From Caballeronia terrestris (lineage in GTDB: Bacteria > Pseudomonadota > Gammaproteobacteria > Burkholderiales > Burkholderiaceae): a stretch of DNA of 64,000 nt. The stretch is from NCBI RefSeq assembly GCF_001544515.1, contig NZ_FCOL02000020.1, forward strand, positions 54,389 to 118,388, read 5' to 3'. Below the pieces are notes generated by a model. The model saw only the letters and a list, made by a program, of their open reading frames with translations, was not told the origin of the DNA and searched no databases. The translations under genes were made by a program, and so were the position numbers. Positions within the stretch are counted from its first letter, which is position 1. Each line of letters begins with the position of its first letter. Shown here one piece after another: positions 19,025 through 28,980 of the stretch.

Positions 19025-20014
19025 ATGCCGTCCCCCACAGCTATCCCTCTCATCGACTTCGCAGGCGTCCGTACAGGCGACCCAGCCGCACTCGAACGCG
19101 TGGGCCGGGAGATTCGCGACGCCTGCACCACCATCGGCTTCTTCTACATCGTGAATCACGGCGTCCCGCAACCCGTGATCGACGCAGCCGAATCAGCCGC
19201 CCGCAAATTCTTCGCATTCCCCGTCGATACCAAACGCCGCGCAGCGGTCAATCACCGGCATCGCGGCTTCAACTCGCTCGGCGACGCGACGATGTATCAG
19301 GCGAAGCGCCCCGACTACAAGGAGTTCTTCAGCATCGGCCTCGAACTGCCGGAGGACGATCCCGATGTGCAAGCGGGCCAGGCGTTGCGCGGCCCGAACA
19401 ACTGGCCGGACTTCATGCCCGAACTGCAGCCCGCGCTCTACGGCTACTACGAAGCCATCGGCGAATGCGGCAGTCATCTGCTGCGCGCGGTCGCGAAGAG
19501 TCTCGGCATCGACGAAAATTTTTTCGCTTCGCGCTACACGAAGCGCATGCAGCGCACGCAGATGGTCTATTACCCGCCGCAGCCGCCGCAGTCCGATACC
19601 GATCAGTTCGGCGTCGCCCCGCACACCGACTACGGTTGCATCACGCTGCTGTGGCAGGATCAGGTCGGCGGGCTGCAAGTGCGCGAGATCGCGAACGACA
19701 CATGGATCGACGCGCCGCCGATTCCCGGCAGCTTCGTCGTGAACGTCGGCGATTTGCTCGCGCGCTGGACTAACGATCGCTTTCGCTCGACGCTGCATCG
19801 CGTGATTAATTCGTCGGGCCGCGAGCGCTATTCGATCGCGACGTTCTACGATCCGACCTACGGCGCAACCGTCGATCCGGCCGATCTCGGCACGCCGGCC
19901 GCCGATGTGCATCACGCGCCGGTAGCGGCGGGCGACTACATCCTCGGGCGCATCAACGATTCGATGGGTTATAGGAAGAAACGCGCGGCCGAGCAGCAGG
20001 GATCGGCGGCATGA
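19025..20014 (+). CDS. 2-oxoglutarate/Fe(II)-dependent oxygenase, isopenicillin N synthase-like family
   Basis: 329 residues starting MPSPTAIPLIDFAG; GAGGA lies about ten bases upstream. The N-terminal DIOX_N region (CTTIGFFYIVNHGV) precedes a double-stranded beta-helix. Iron ligands are His and Asp of APHTDYG and the distal His of RSTLHRV; the 2-oxoglutarate or substrate anchor is RYSIATF. It probably hydroxylates or oxidises a small substrate brought in by the divergent importer. It overlaps the next gene by four bases (ATGA). The family includes true IPNS, flavonol synthase-like and ethylene-forming enzymes, so the reaction is unknown; no beta-lactam genes are near. Confidence 0.88.
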   Translation: MPSPTAIPLIDFAGVRTGDPAALERVGREIRDACTTIGFFYIVNHGVPQPVIDAAESAARKFFAFPVDTKRRAAVNHRHRGFNSLGDATMYQAKRPDYKEFFSIGLELPEDDPDVQAGQALRGPNNWPDFMPELQPALYGYYEAIGECGSHLLRAVAKSLGIDENFFASRYTKRMQRTQMVYYPPQPPQSDTDQFGVAPHTDYGCITLLWQDQVGGLQVREIANDTWIDAPPIPGSFVVNVGDLLARWTNDRFRSTLHRVINSSGRERYSIATFYDPTYGATVDPADLGTPAADVHHAPVAAGDYILGRINDSMGYRKKRAAEQQGSAA

Positions 20015-21402
20015 GCGCGCCTTTGCAAGCGACGATTGCAGCGCTGCGCGAAGCATTGGGCGACGATCGCGTGCGCGTCGGCGACGAGATCGGCGAGCGC
20101 TCGATGACCGACTGGACGCATCACGCGCCGGCGCGCGCGGCCGCGCTTCTCGTGCCGCGCTCGACGCCGGAAGTCTCGCGCGCGCTCGCGATCTGCTACG
20201 AGGCGCGCCAGCCCGTCGTTCCGCAAGGCGGCATGACGGGGCTCGCGGGCGGCGCGATTGCAAGCGCGACGGACATCGCGCTCTCGCTGGAAAAGCTCGC
20301 GGGCATCGAGGAAATCGACACGGCGTCGGCCACGATGACCGTGTTCGCCGGCACCACGCTGCAGGCCGCGCAGGAAGCAGCCGAAGCGGCGGGCTTCGAA
20401 CTCGCGCTCGATCTCGGCGCGCGCGGGTCGTGCCAGATCGGCGGCAATCTCGCGACGAATGCGGGCGGCAATCGCGTGATCCAGTCGGGCACGGCGCGCG
20501 AGCAGGTGCTCGGAATCGAAGCGGTACTCGCGAACGGCGCCGTGCTCAGTTCCATGAACAAGATGATCAAGAACAATACGGGCTACGACCTGAAGCAGCT
20601 TTTCGTGGGCTCCGAAGGGACGCTTGGCGTCATCACGCGCGCCGTGTTGCGCTTGCATCCGCCGCGCGCGTCGCGGCATACGGCGCTCGTCGCGGTCGAT
20701 GGATACGATGCCGCGGTCGCATTGTTGCGCTCGCTCTCGGCGCGCTTCGGCAATGACATCGGCGCGTTCGAAATCATGTGGCCGGACTTCTTCGACTTCG
20801 GCGTGTCGCTCACGCCATCGGCGCGCTCGCCGTTCGAAGCGGCGTATCCGCTTTACGCGCTGATCGAGCACGCGGGTTTCGATGCAAGCGACACCGGCGA
20901 GCGCTTCGCTACTTTCCTCGCCGATGCATTCGATGCGAACGCCGTGCGCGATGCGATCGTCGCGCAGTCGGTGAGCGATGCGCGCGCGCTCTGGCGCATC
21001 CGCGAATGCACGGCGGAGTTTCCGGCGCGGCTCGATCCAATCAACTTCGACGTGAGCCTGCCGATCGGATCGATCGGACGCTTCGTCGGCGAATGCCGCG
21101 CTGCGCTCGATGCACGCTGGCCGTCGAACCGCTCGTACTACTTCGGCCATATCGGCGATTCGAATCTGCACGTCACCGTCGATGGACACTCGGTGCCCGG
21201 CGTCTCGCATCACGACGTTTATGCGTTCGTGTACGACCTCATCGTGCCGTATCACGGATCGGTGTCGGCGGAGCATGGCATCGGCTTGCTCAAGCGCGAG
21301 TTCCTGCCCCTCTCGCGCTCGCCCGAAGAAATCGCCGCGATGACCGCGATCAAGCGCGCGCTCGATCCGAACGGCATCCTCAATCCGGGCAAGCTGATCT
21401 GA
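20011..21402 (+). CDS. FAD-linked 2-hydroxyacid dehydrogenase (GlcD / D-lactate / D-2-hydroxyglutarate type)
   Basis: 463 residues. The PCMH/VAO-type FAD-binding domain contains PVVPQGGMTGLAGGA, GSCQIGGNLATNAGGNRVI and KQLFVGSEGTLGVIT. The C-terminal FAD-oxidase domain contains YYFGHIGDSNLHVTV and VSAEHGIGLLKREF, with metal-binding His/Glu. It oxidises a 2-hydroxyacid to a 2-oxoacid, passing electrons to FAD and on to the respiratory chain or ETF. Translationally coupled to the oxygenase (ATGA), suggesting hydroxylation then oxidation of one compound. The exact substrate is not determinable. Confidence 0.9.
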   Translation: MSAPLQATIAALREALGDDRVRVGDEIGERSMTDWTHHAPARAAALLVPRSTPEVSRALAICYEARQPVVPQGGMTGLAGGAIASATDIALSLEKLAGIEEIDTASATMTVFAGTTLQAAQEAAEAAGFELALDLGARGSCQIGGNLATNAGGNRVIQSGTAREQVLGIEAVLANGAVLSSMNKMIKNNTGYDLKQLFVGSEGTLGVITRAVLRLHPPRASRHTALVAVDGYDAAVALLRSLSARFGNDIGAFEIMWPDFFDFGVSLTPSARSPFEAAYPLYALIEHAGFDASDTGERFATFLADAFDANAVRDAIVAQSVSDARALWRIRECTAEFPARLDPINFDVSLPIGSIGRFVGECRAALDARWPSNRSYYFGHIGDSNLHVTVDGHSVPGVSHHDVYAFVYDLIVPYHGSVSAEHGIGLLKREFLPLSRSPEEIAAMTAIKRALDPNGILNPGKLI

Positions 21403-21412
21403 GCATGCAGCG

Positions 21413-22867
21413 CTATCGCGGCGTGCGCGAAGTGACCTGTTCAATCGACGCCGCATCCCAGCCACCGCCCAACGCTTTGACGAGCGCCACCGAAAGATTC
21501 CACTGCTGCCCGCGAATCTGTACGTCCTGGCGTTCGCTTTGCAGCAGCGATTGCTGTGCGGTAATGACGTCGAGATACGCGACGAGTCCGCCCGAGTAGC
21601 GATCGTTCGCGAGCGACAGCAGGCGCTGCGAATCGGTTACGGCCGCGTGCGATTCCTTCGCGGCGTCGTCGAGCACCGACAGTCCGACGATCCCGTCCTG
21701 CACCTGCTGAAACGCGTTGAGCACCGTCTGACGATAATTCGCCTCGGCAGCCTTATAGCCCTCGTTCGCGAAGTCGACGTTGGCCGCGCGCCGGCCGCCA
21801 TCGAATACGACTTGCCCCACCGTCGTGCCGAGCATCCAGAGCAGGCTCGGCGCGCTCAGGAGATTCGCGAACTGCGTGCTCTCCCAGCCGACGTTGCCGT
21901 TGAGCGTGACGCTCGGAAAAAACGCAGCCTTCGCGACGCCGATCTGCGCGTTCGCGGCAGCCATCGCGCGCTCGGCCGATGCGATGTCGGGACGCCGTTG
22001 CAACACGTCGCTCGGGACGCCTAGCGGGATCACGGGAACTGTGCTCGTGATCAGCTTCGGCTCGATCGAAAACTGCGGCGCGGGCACACCGGTGAGCGCC
22101 GCGATCGCGTGCTCGAATTGCGCGCGCTGTGTGTGCAGCAAGCGCGCCTGCACGCGTGTGGAGTCGAGCAGCGACTGCTGTTGCAGCACGTCGAGCCCCG
22201 ATACTGCGCCCAGATCGTGCTGCGCGGTCACGTAGTCGAGCGCCTTTTGCTGTAGCACCACCGATCGATCGAGCACGTCGATTTCGGCATCGAGCTCGCG
22301 CATCGAAAAGTAATCGGTGGCGAGGTCCGTCGTAAGGATGAGCCGCGCGTTGGCTAGATCGTCGGCCGATTGATCCGCCGATGCCGCCGCACCTTCGACC
22401 TGTCGACGGATACGACCGAAGAGGTCCGTGTCGTAGTCGATGGTGGGTCCAAGCTGAAGGTCGTTCTGCACCGTCGAGTGGTTTGCCTGCGCATAGCTGG
22501 TGAGCGGCCGGTTGCTGGAAATCCGCGAACGCGACGCCTGCGCGTTAAGGTCGATCTCCGGCACGCGCTGGGCCGCCGTGTTCGCGAGCGTGGCCTTCGC
22601 CTGCGCATAATGCGCGCTCGCGGCGGCAAGGGTTTCGTTCTGCGCGAGCGCCTGAGTCATCAACGTGTCGAGCAACGGATCGTCGAAGCCGAGCCACCAG
22701 TCGGGCGCAAGCGGCGCATGCGACGGCTCGGCGAGCCGCCAGTACGAATCGGTCTTCCAGGCGGGCGGGGCGTCGGCGTGCGGACGGGCGTAATCGGGGC
22801 CGACCGTGCAGGCCGATAACAGCGCAGCACAGAACGCGGCAAAAAGCGGTGCACGCGCGTGCTTCAT
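21413..22867 (-). CDS. RND efflux outer-membrane factor, NodT-type lipoprotein
   Basis: 484 residues. Lipoprotein signal peptide with lipobox LLSACTVGPDYARP (Cys about residue 20). Two OEP repeats give the TolC-like coiled-coil/barrel fold (typical RPDIASAERAMAAANAQIGVAKAAFFPSV split motif; ALDYVTAQHDLGAVSGLDVLQQQ). It overlaps the adaptor gene by four bases (ATGA) and completes the tripartite pump. It ends 11 bases from the convergent dehydrogenase gene. Confidence 0.95.
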   Translation of the reverse strand: MKHARAPLFAAFCAALLSACTVGPDYARPHADAPPAWKTDSYWRLAEPSHAPLAPDWWLGFDDPLLDTLMTQALAQNETLAAASAHYAQAKATLANTAAQRVPEIDLNAQASRSRISSNRPLTSYAQANHSTVQNDLQLGPTIDYDTDLFGRIRRQVEGAAASADQSADDLANARLILTTDLATDYFSMRELDAEIDVLDRSVVLQQKALDYVTAQHDLGAVSGLDVLQQQSLLDSTRVQARLLHTQRAQFEHAIAALTGVPAPQFSIEPKLITSTVPVIPLGVPSDVLQRRPDIASAERAMAAANAQIGVAKAAFFPSVTLNGNVGWESTQFANLLSAPSLLWMLGTTVGQVVFDGGRRAANVDFANEGYKAAEANYRQTVLNAFQQVQDGIVGLSVLDDAAKESHAAVTDSQRLLSLANDRYSGGLVAYLDVITAQQSLLQSERQDVQIRGQQWNLSVALVKALGGGWDAASIEQVTSRTPR

Positions 22868-24087
22868 GATGCCGGCTTCCGGTTCGGCGCCGCAGCCGCG
22901 ACGACGACTTGATCGCCATCCGCGATCGAATCGCTCGGATTGACGATGACCTTGTCCGTCGCGTCGATGCCGCTTTCGATTTCGAGCGACTGCCCGAGGT
23001 CCTGCGCGATCACGATCTTGTGCAGATGGACCACACCGTTCGCATCGACGGCGGCCACGCGCGGACCTTCCGCGCGAAAGAGCAGCGTGTTGCCGGGCAC
23101 GAGCAGCCGCGCATGCGTCGCCGACGGCAGCGCCACCTGTACATAGGCGCCGGGCCTCAGCTTGCCGTCGGGATTGGGCAGCGTCACTTCGACTTGCAGC
23201 GAGCGCGTGGGCACGTCGATCGCGCCCGAGATGTGCGTGATCGTGCCGCGAAACTGCTCGCCGGGCAATTCCGCCTGGGTCACAACGACCTGTTGCCCGC
23301 TCGTCACGTTCTGCGCATACGCCTGCGGAAGCTGCACGTATACGCGCAACGGGTCCGATTGCGCCAGCGCGAAGAGCGCGCGGCTCGCGCCGCTGCCCGC
23401 ATCGATCAGATCGCCGACATCGACGTTACGCTGTGTCACCACGCCCGCGAACGGCGCGACGATCCGCTTGAACGATTCGAGTTGCTTCAGACGCCGCACG
23501 TTGGCGTCGGCCGCTGCGAGATTCGCGACGTCCTGGTTATACGTGCTCTGGCGTTCATCGAGTTCCTGCTGCGAGACCGCATCGCGTCCGCGCAATTGCT
23601 GCCAGCGTGCGAGCGAACTCTTGGCGAGGCCGAGACTCGAGTTCGTCTGCTCGCGCTGGGCCACGGCTTGCGCGAGTTCCTGGTCGATCTCGGGCGTGTC
23701 GAGGTCGGCGAGCAACTGACCCTGCTTCACGCGCGCGCCGATATCGACGTACCAGTGCAGCAGATAACCGGTCGCGCGCGCGAAGATCGGCGACTCGACG
23801 AAGCCGCGCAGCGTGCCGGGCAAAAGCGTCTCGCCGCCGCGATCAGGCTGCTTCGGCGTGACGATATTCACGTACTGGCGCGTGTTCTGCCGCGTAGTCG
23901 CGTCGATCGAACGGCTGTGCATGATGTCGACGACCACGGCTCGCACGGCGCCCAGTGCGAGCAGAAAGAGCACGATCCATAGCGCAATCTTTGCGCGCTT
24001 CCACTCGACGTTGCGCGGCGGCAGCGCGGGACCTTCGTTAGGATCTCGCGCCGGTATCGCGAGCAATGCATGGGTTTTCTCGGTCAT
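22864..24087 (-). CDS. RND efflux periplasmic adaptor (membrane fusion protein)
   Basis: 407 residues. One N-terminal membrane anchor (IALWIVLFLLALGAVRAVVV) is followed by HlyD-type lipoyl halves around a coiled coil (YLLHWYVDIGARVKQGQLLADLDTPEIDQEL; AVSQQELDERQSTYNQDVANL) and a beta-barrel domain (GVVTQRNVDVGDLIDAG; VPTRSLQVEVTLPNPDGKLRPG). It links inner-membrane pump and outer-membrane factor. It lies 30 bases after the permease gene and overlaps the OMF gene. Confidence 0.95.
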   Translation of the reverse strand: MTEKTHALLAIPARDPNEGPALPPRNVEWKRAKIALWIVLFLLALGAVRAVVVDIMHSRSIDATTRQNTRQYVNIVTPKQPDRGGETLLPGTLRGFVESPIFARATGYLLHWYVDIGARVKQGQLLADLDTPEIDQELAQAVAQREQTNSSLGLAKSSLARWQQLRGRDAVSQQELDERQSTYNQDVANLAAADANVRRLKQLESFKRIVAPFAGVVTQRNVDVGDLIDAGSGASRALFALAQSDPLRVYVQLPQAYAQNVTSGQQVVVTQAELPGEQFRGTITHISGAIDVPTRSLQVEVTLPNPDGKLRPGAYVQVALPSATHARLLVPGNTLLFRAEGPRVAAVDANGVVHLHKIVIAQDLGQSLEIESGIDATDKVIVNPSDSIADGDQVVVAAAAPNRKPAS

Positions 24088-24117
24088 TTCAGTCGTTCAA
24101 TCGAAAGGGATGTGGGG

Positions 24118-27100
24118 CTACGCATGATCGCCGTCGCCGCGCGCTGCGGCGCGCCGCGCGAGGCGGCTGTGGATGCCGGCGAAGACGAGCGGCACGAAAA
24201 AGAGCGTCGATACGGTCGCGAACAAGAGCCCGCCGATCACCGCGCGGCCGAGCGGCGCGTTCTGTTCCGCGCCTTCGCCCAAGCCGAGCGCCATCGGAAT
24301 CATGCCGATGATCATCGCGAACGCGGTCATCAGAACCGGCCGGATGCGGCTCGCGCCCGCTTCGAGCGCGGCGGAGAGCGGCGGCACGCCGGCCGAGAGC
24401 CGCTGGCGGGCGAACGAGACCATCAGGATGCTGTTCGCGGTCGCGACACCCATCGTCATGATGGCGCCGGTCAGCGCGGGCACGCTCAGGTGCGTGCCGG
24501 TGAGAAAGAGCATCCAGACGATGCCCGCGAGCGCCGCCGGCAACGCGCTCACGATGATGAGCGGATCGACCCACGACTGGAAGTTCACGACGATCAGCAG
24601 ATACACCAGAACGATCGCCATCGCGACCCCGATGCCCAGGCCGAAGAACGAACTGCGCATGGTCTGCACCTGGCCGCGCACGGTGATCTGGCTGCCGCGC
24701 GGAAGCGCCTTGCCGTATGCGCCGACGAGCTTGTCGACTTGCCGCGCCACGCTGCCGAGGTCGCGCCCCTCCACACTCACGAACAGATCGATGACAGGCC
24801 GGATGTTGTAGTGCGTGACGACCGCGAATTCGGATTTCGGCTGCAGGCGCACGAGATTGCCGAGCAGTTGGGGCTGGCCGCTCGCCGTACCTGACACGGG
24901 CGTGCGCAGCAATTCGTCGATCGATCCGACCTGGTACTGCGGCGTCTGGATCGCGAGCGTGTATTCGACGCCGTTCTTTGGGTTGAGCCAGAACGCGGGC
25001 GCCGTCTGCGAACTGCCGGAGAGCGATATGAGCACGTTCTGCGCGACGTTGGCTGCGCTCAGGTTGAGTTGCTGAAGCCGGGTGCGATCCATCTGTAGGC
25101 TGATCGTCGGCTCGTCGAGCTTTTGCTGGATGTGCGTATCGACCGTGCCCGAAATCATGCGCACCGCTTTCATCAGCTTGCTCGCTACTTCGAAATTGGC
25201 TTGCTGGTTCGCGCCGGAAATCTGCACGTCGATGGCGGCGGGCAGGCCGAAGTTCAGGATCTGCGTGACGATGTCGGCGGGTTGAAAGAAGAACTCGACG
25301 CCCGGAAAGCGTTGCGGAAGGATCGCGCGCAACTTGTCGACGTAGGTCTGCGTCGGCGCGTGGTCCTCGGTCAGCGCCAACTGGATTTCGCCGTCGAGCG
25401 TGCCGATCGTGCCCGCGTTGCTGTACGAGAGGTTGATGCCGCTATAGGGCAGGCCGAGGTTGTCGAGCACGGTGGCAAGCTGCGTCGCGGGCACGACTTC
25501 GCGCACCACTTTTTCCACTTCGTCGGCAAGGCGCGCAGTTTCCTCGATCCGCGTGCCGGTCGGCGCGCGCATGTGAAGGCGGATGTCGCCCGCATCGACG
25601 CTCGGAAAGAAATCTTCACCGAGCACGAAGACGAGCCCCGACGTCAGCAGGCAAAAGCCGAGGAAGAGTGTCCCGAAGAGACGCCGCCGCACGAGCAGGC
25701 TGCTCAGAATGACGATGTAGCCCGCGCGCATTTTTTCGAAGCCGCGATCGAAGCGCTTGTAGAGACGCGTAAAGAGTCCTTGCTTCGCGTTCGAGTCGGG
25801 CTTGTGCGCGTGGCCCATCAGCAGCATCGCGAGCGTCGGCACGAGCGTGCGCGAGAGCACGTAGGACGCGAGCATCGCGAACACGACCGCCTCCGCGAGC
25901 GGCACGAACAGATACCGCGCGACGCCGGTCAGGAAGAACATCGGCACGAACACGATGCAGATGCAAAGCGTCGATACGAGCGCCGGGACCGCGATCTCGC
26001 CCGCGCCTTCGAGAATCGCGTCGTGCAGGTTCGTACCCAAATGCAGGTGCCGCTCGATATTCTCGATGGTCACTGTCGCGTCGTCGACGAGGATACCCAC
26101 CGCGAGCGCAAGACCGCCGAGCGTCATGATGTTGATCGTCTGCCCGAGCGCATGCAGCGCGAGCAGCGACGACAGAATCGACAGCGGAATCGATACCGCG
26201 ATGATGCAGGTGCTGCGCCAGTTGCCGAGAAAGAGCAGGATCATCGCGGCCGTCAGCGCGGCGGCGATCAGCGCTTCGCGTACAACCCCCTGGATCGATG
26301 CCTTCACGAACACCGACTGGTCGAAGAGCGGTGTGATGTTCAGGTCAGGCGGCAACGCGGCACGCGCACCCGGCAACAGTCCGCGCAACGTGCTCACGAT
26401 GGAAAGCGTCGAGGCGCTGCCGTTCTTCAGAATCGAAATCAGCACGCCGCGATGGCCGTCCTGGCGCACGATGTTGGTCTGCGGCGAGAAACCGTCGCGC
26501 ACGTGCGCCACTTCGCGCAGGTACGTGGTCGCGCCGTTCACCGTGCGCACGGGAATGTCGTTCAGGCCCGCCACGGTCCCCGGTGAACCGTTCATGTCGA
26601 TCGTGTATTCCTTCGGCCCGATCTTCGCGGTGCCGGTCGGCAGGATCAGGTTCTGCGTATTCACCGCGCTTACGACGTCGGACGGCGTCAGACCTTTTGC
26701 AAGCAGTGCGCGCGTGTCGAGATCGACGGAGATGAGGCGCGTCTTGCCGCCATAAGGGTAGGGCACAGCGGCGCCCGGGATCGTGATCAACTGCGGGCGC
26801 AGGAAGTTGAGCGCCGTATCGTTGAGATCCTGCTCGGAGAGCTTCGGGCTGGACAGCCCCAACTGGATCACAGGAATGCTCGACGCCGAATAGCTGATCA
26901 CGAGCGGCGGCGTGGCGCCCGCGGGCATCTGCTTCAACTGCGCCTGTTCGACGGCGACCGTTTGCGCGATGGCAGTCTGGATGTTCGCGGTCGGTTGCAG
27001 GAAGAGCTTGATGATCGCGATGCCGGGCAGCGACTGCGATTCGATATGCTCGATGTCGTTCACCGTCGTCGTCAGGCTGCGCTCGTTGACGGACGTGATG

Positions 27101-27285
27101 CGGTTGGCGATGTCCTCCGACGAGAGACCCGTGTAATTCCAGATGATGCTCACGACCGGGATGTTGATGTCGGGGAGGACATCAACGGGCGTCGTCAGCA
27201 ACACGAAAGGTGTTGCCAGCAGGATCAGGATGGCCATCACGATGAACGTGTATGGCCGCTTGAGCGCAACGTTGACTATCCACAT
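24118..27285 (-). CDS. RND efflux pump inner-membrane subunit (HAE1/AcrB-like)
   Basis: 1055 residues starting MWIVNVALKRPYTF, the canonical N-terminus; the longer open frame to 27468 is not homologous. Twelve transmembrane segments and two large periplasmic loops are present. The proton-relay double Asp in TM4 is intact (GGLALAVGILVDDATVT), as are GFSPQTNIVRQDGHRG and the GEDFFPSVDAGDIRLHMRAPTG loop. The substrate is not predictable; multidrug or solvent export is usual. No local TetR/LysR regulator adjoins; the divergent neighbour is a glycosyltransferase. Confidence 0.94.
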   Translation of the reverse strand: MWIVNVALKRPYTFIVMAILILLATPFVLLTTPVDVLPDINIPVVSIIWNYTGLSSEDIANRITSVNERSLTTTVNDIEHIESQSLPGIAIIKLFLQPTANIQTAIAQTVAVEQAQLKQMPAGATPPLVISYSASSIPVIQLGLSSPKLSEQDLNDTALNFLRPQLITIPGAAVPYPYGGKTRLISVDLDTRALLAKGLTPSDVVSAVNTQNLILPTGTAKIGPKEYTIDMNGSPGTVAGLNDIPVRTVNGATTYLREVAHVRDGFSPQTNIVRQDGHRGVLISILKNGSASTLSIVSTLRGLLPGARAALPPDLNITPLFDQSVFVKASIQGVVREALIAAALTAAMILLFLGNWRSTCIIAVSIPLSILSSLLALHALGQTINIMTLGGLALAVGILVDDATVTIENIERHLHLGTNLHDAILEGAGEIAVPALVSTLCICIVFVPMFFLTGVARYLFVPLAEAVVFAMLASYVLSRTLVPTLAMLLMGHAHKPDSNAKQGLFTRLYKRFDRGFEKMRAGYIVILSSLLVRRRLFGTLFLGFCLLTSGLVFVLGEDFFPSVDAGDIRLHMRAPTGTRIEETARLADEVEKVVREVVPATQLATVLDNLGLPYSGINLSYSNAGTIGTLDGEIQLALTEDHAPTQTYVDKLRAILPQRFPGVEFFFQPADIVTQILNFGLPAAIDVQISGANQQANFEVASKLMKAVRMISGTVDTHIQQKLDEPTISLQMDRTRLQQLNLSAANVAQNVLISLSGSSQTAPAFWLNPKNGVEYTLAIQTPQYQVGSIDELLRTPVSGTASGQPQLLGNLVRLQPKSEFAVVTHYNIRPVIDLFVSVEGRDLGSVARQVDKLVGAYGKALPRGSQITVRGQVQTMRSSFFGLGIGVAMAIVLVYLLIVVNFQSWVDPLIIVSALPAALAGIVWMLFLTGTHLSVPALTGAIMTMGVATANSILMVSFARQRLSAGVPPLSAALEAGASRIRPVLMTAFAMIIGMIPMALGLGEGAEQNAPLGRAVIGGLLFATVSTLFFVPLVFAGIHSRLARRAAARGDGDHA

Positions 27286-27551
27286 TGGAGCTTGGGGCGA
27301 AAGATCGGCAATCAGCGAAGTTGGACGGGGAGCGCGCCGCGGCAGTGGCCGGGCATGCGTCGGAGGGTTCACGGATGGTAGAACGCGAGCCCCAACGCCT
27401 ACCCGACGCCAAAATGGCAGAACGGTCAGAAAAGGGACATGAGACTTACAAACGAATGAAGAATGCACGCGGGTACGCGTTATATAAACCTTTAGTCAAG
27501 TAAGATGACCGGGCAAAGCGTCACCACATCGAAAGACAACGGGGCAATCGT
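27286..27551. promoter_or_regulatory. Divergent intergenic region between RND pump and glycosyltransferase
   Basis: 266 bases. The AT-rich stretch TTATATAAACC near 27480-27490 is a plausible -10 for the glycosyltransferase. No clear palindrome was found. Confidence 0.35.
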
Positions 27552-28763
27552 ATGAATGATTCGAACACGTCGACTGTTGCTCCAGAGGCGCCGGTGGCGA
27601 TCCGTGCACACGCTTCGCAGATCGACTCGTTGCAGATCGGCATGAACTGGTTCGACGAGAGCCCCGGTGGAATGGAACGCATGGTCAAAGCGCTCGTGCA
27701 GACCTTGCCCGCGCAAGGCGTCAGCGTGCGCGCGCTGGTGGCAGCGAGTGAGAAGGTCAGGGCATCGACGCTTGGCGTCGTGACGCCGTTCGCTACGCCG
27801 GACATGCCGATGCTCAAGCGCATCCTCGCTTTGCGGCGCTCGGCGCTACAACTGCGCAGCGAACGGATGCCTGATGTCGTCGCGGCGCATTTCGTTTTGT
27901 ATGCCGCGCCGATTCTGCGCATGTTCAACGGCGTGCCGAAGGTGATCCACTTTCACGGGCCGTGGTCTGAAGAGGCCGCTCGCGAAAACGAGCACATGCT
28001 GCGGGTCAGGATCTATCGCGCGCTCGAGGACTATACGTACCGGCATGGCACGCGATACATCGTGCTCTCCAACGCCTATGGGAAGATTTTGACGCGATAC
28101 GGTGTCGACGAACGCACGATCCGCATCGTCCCGGGATGCGTCGATGTCGCGCGTTTCGACATCGGCGTCGATCGTCGGACGGCGCGGGACACGCTAAATC
28201 TCCCGCAAGACCGACCGATCGTGCTGTGCGTGCGCCGCCTTGTGTCGCGCATGGGCATCGAGGACCTGATCGATGCGATCGCGAGCGTTCGCCAGTCCGT
28301 GACCGACGTGCTACTCGTGATCGCGGGCAAGGGGCCGCTCGCGTCCGCGTTGCAAGCGCGCATCGAGGAACGCGGCTTGACGGATCACGTTCGCATGGCC
28401 GGGTTCGTCAGCGAGGAATCGTTGCCGACGTGGTATCGCGCCGCGAACATGTCCATCGTTCCGACGGTCGCGCTGGAAGGCTTCGGCCTGACGACCATCG
28501 AGTCGCTGGCGTCCGGCACGCCGGTGCTCGTGACGCCGGTCGGCGGGCTGCCGGAGGCCGTTGCTCCGCTGAGCCCGGATCTCGTGCTCGAACGAAGCGG
28601 AGCCGAGGCGCTCGGCGCCGCGCTCACCGACGCGCTGCTTGGCCGCATCGCGCTTCCCGATCACACAAGCTGCATCCGCTATGCGCGCTCACGCTTCGAT
28701 TTGGACGTCGTGGCCGCACAGATCGCGGACGTCTATCGCGAGGCGATCGATCACGCCAGCTAG
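27552..28763 (+). CDS. GT-B fold glycosyltransferase, family 4-like
   Basis: 403 residues. N-terminal acceptor domain contains GMNWFDESPGGMERMVKALV and the region IHFHGPWSEEAARE. C-terminal GT1-type donor domain contains RIVPGCVDVARFDI, VLCVRRLVSRMGIEDLIDA and the E-x7-E region GFGLTTIESLASGTPVLVTP. It uses a nucleotide-sugar donor for a glycan or glycolipid; the acceptor is unknown. It stands alone, with no polysaccharide genes next to it, so the pathway cannot be inferred. Divergent from the RND operon. Confidence 0.9.
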   Translation: MNDSNTSTVAPEAPVAIRAHASQIDSLQIGMNWFDESPGGMERMVKALVQTLPAQGVSVRALVAASEKVRASTLGVVTPFATPDMPMLKRILALRRSALQLRSERMPDVVAAHFVLYAAPILRMFNGVPKVIHFHGPWSEEAARENEHMLRVRIYRALEDYTYRHGTRYIVLSNAYGKILTRYGVDERTIRIVPGCVDVARFDIGVDRRTARDTLNLPQDRPIVLCVRRLVSRMGIEDLIDAIASVRQSVTDVLLVIAGKGPLASALQARIEERGLTDHVRMAGFVSEESLPTWYRAANMSIVPTVALEGFGLTTIESLASGTPVLVTPVGGLPEAVAPLSPDLVLERSGAEALGAALTDALLGRIALPDHTSCIRYARSRFDLDVVAAQIADVYREAIDHAS

Positions 28764-28929
28764 TTTCCGCCATATCGATGATGACGTTGCCCTGATTCGG
28801 ATCGCCCTTCATCAGCGCCGATGCGAACGCCTTTGCCTGCGCAAGCGTAATGTGCGCCGACAGCGCAAGGCATGTTCCCGTGCGTAACTCTCGCCAAAGC
28901 GCTTTTTCATCAGACGTATAACGCTCGGT
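28764..28929 (-). pseudogene. Possible decayed gene fragment on the minus strand
   Basis: In this gene-poor gap one minus-strand frame is open from about 28929 leftward and reads like real protein, including LAQAKAFASALMKGDP and QGNVIIDMAETS. It has no start with a ribosome site, is preceded by a stop, and runs into the glycosyltransferase antisense frame. Its third-position GC is lower than the neighbours'. Not recognised; it could be a relict C-terminus or chance. Confidence 0.3.
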
Positions 28930-28980
28930 TCATAGCGGCACTACGTGTCTCTTCCGGCTATCAAACCTATCGCGCGATTA

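Noticed and set aside
19025..20014. Isopenicillin N synthase proper, implying beta-lactam biosynthesis.
   Set aside because: No NRPS (ACV synthetase) or acyltransferase gene is nearby. The iron and 2-oxoglutarate motifs only place it in the broad family.
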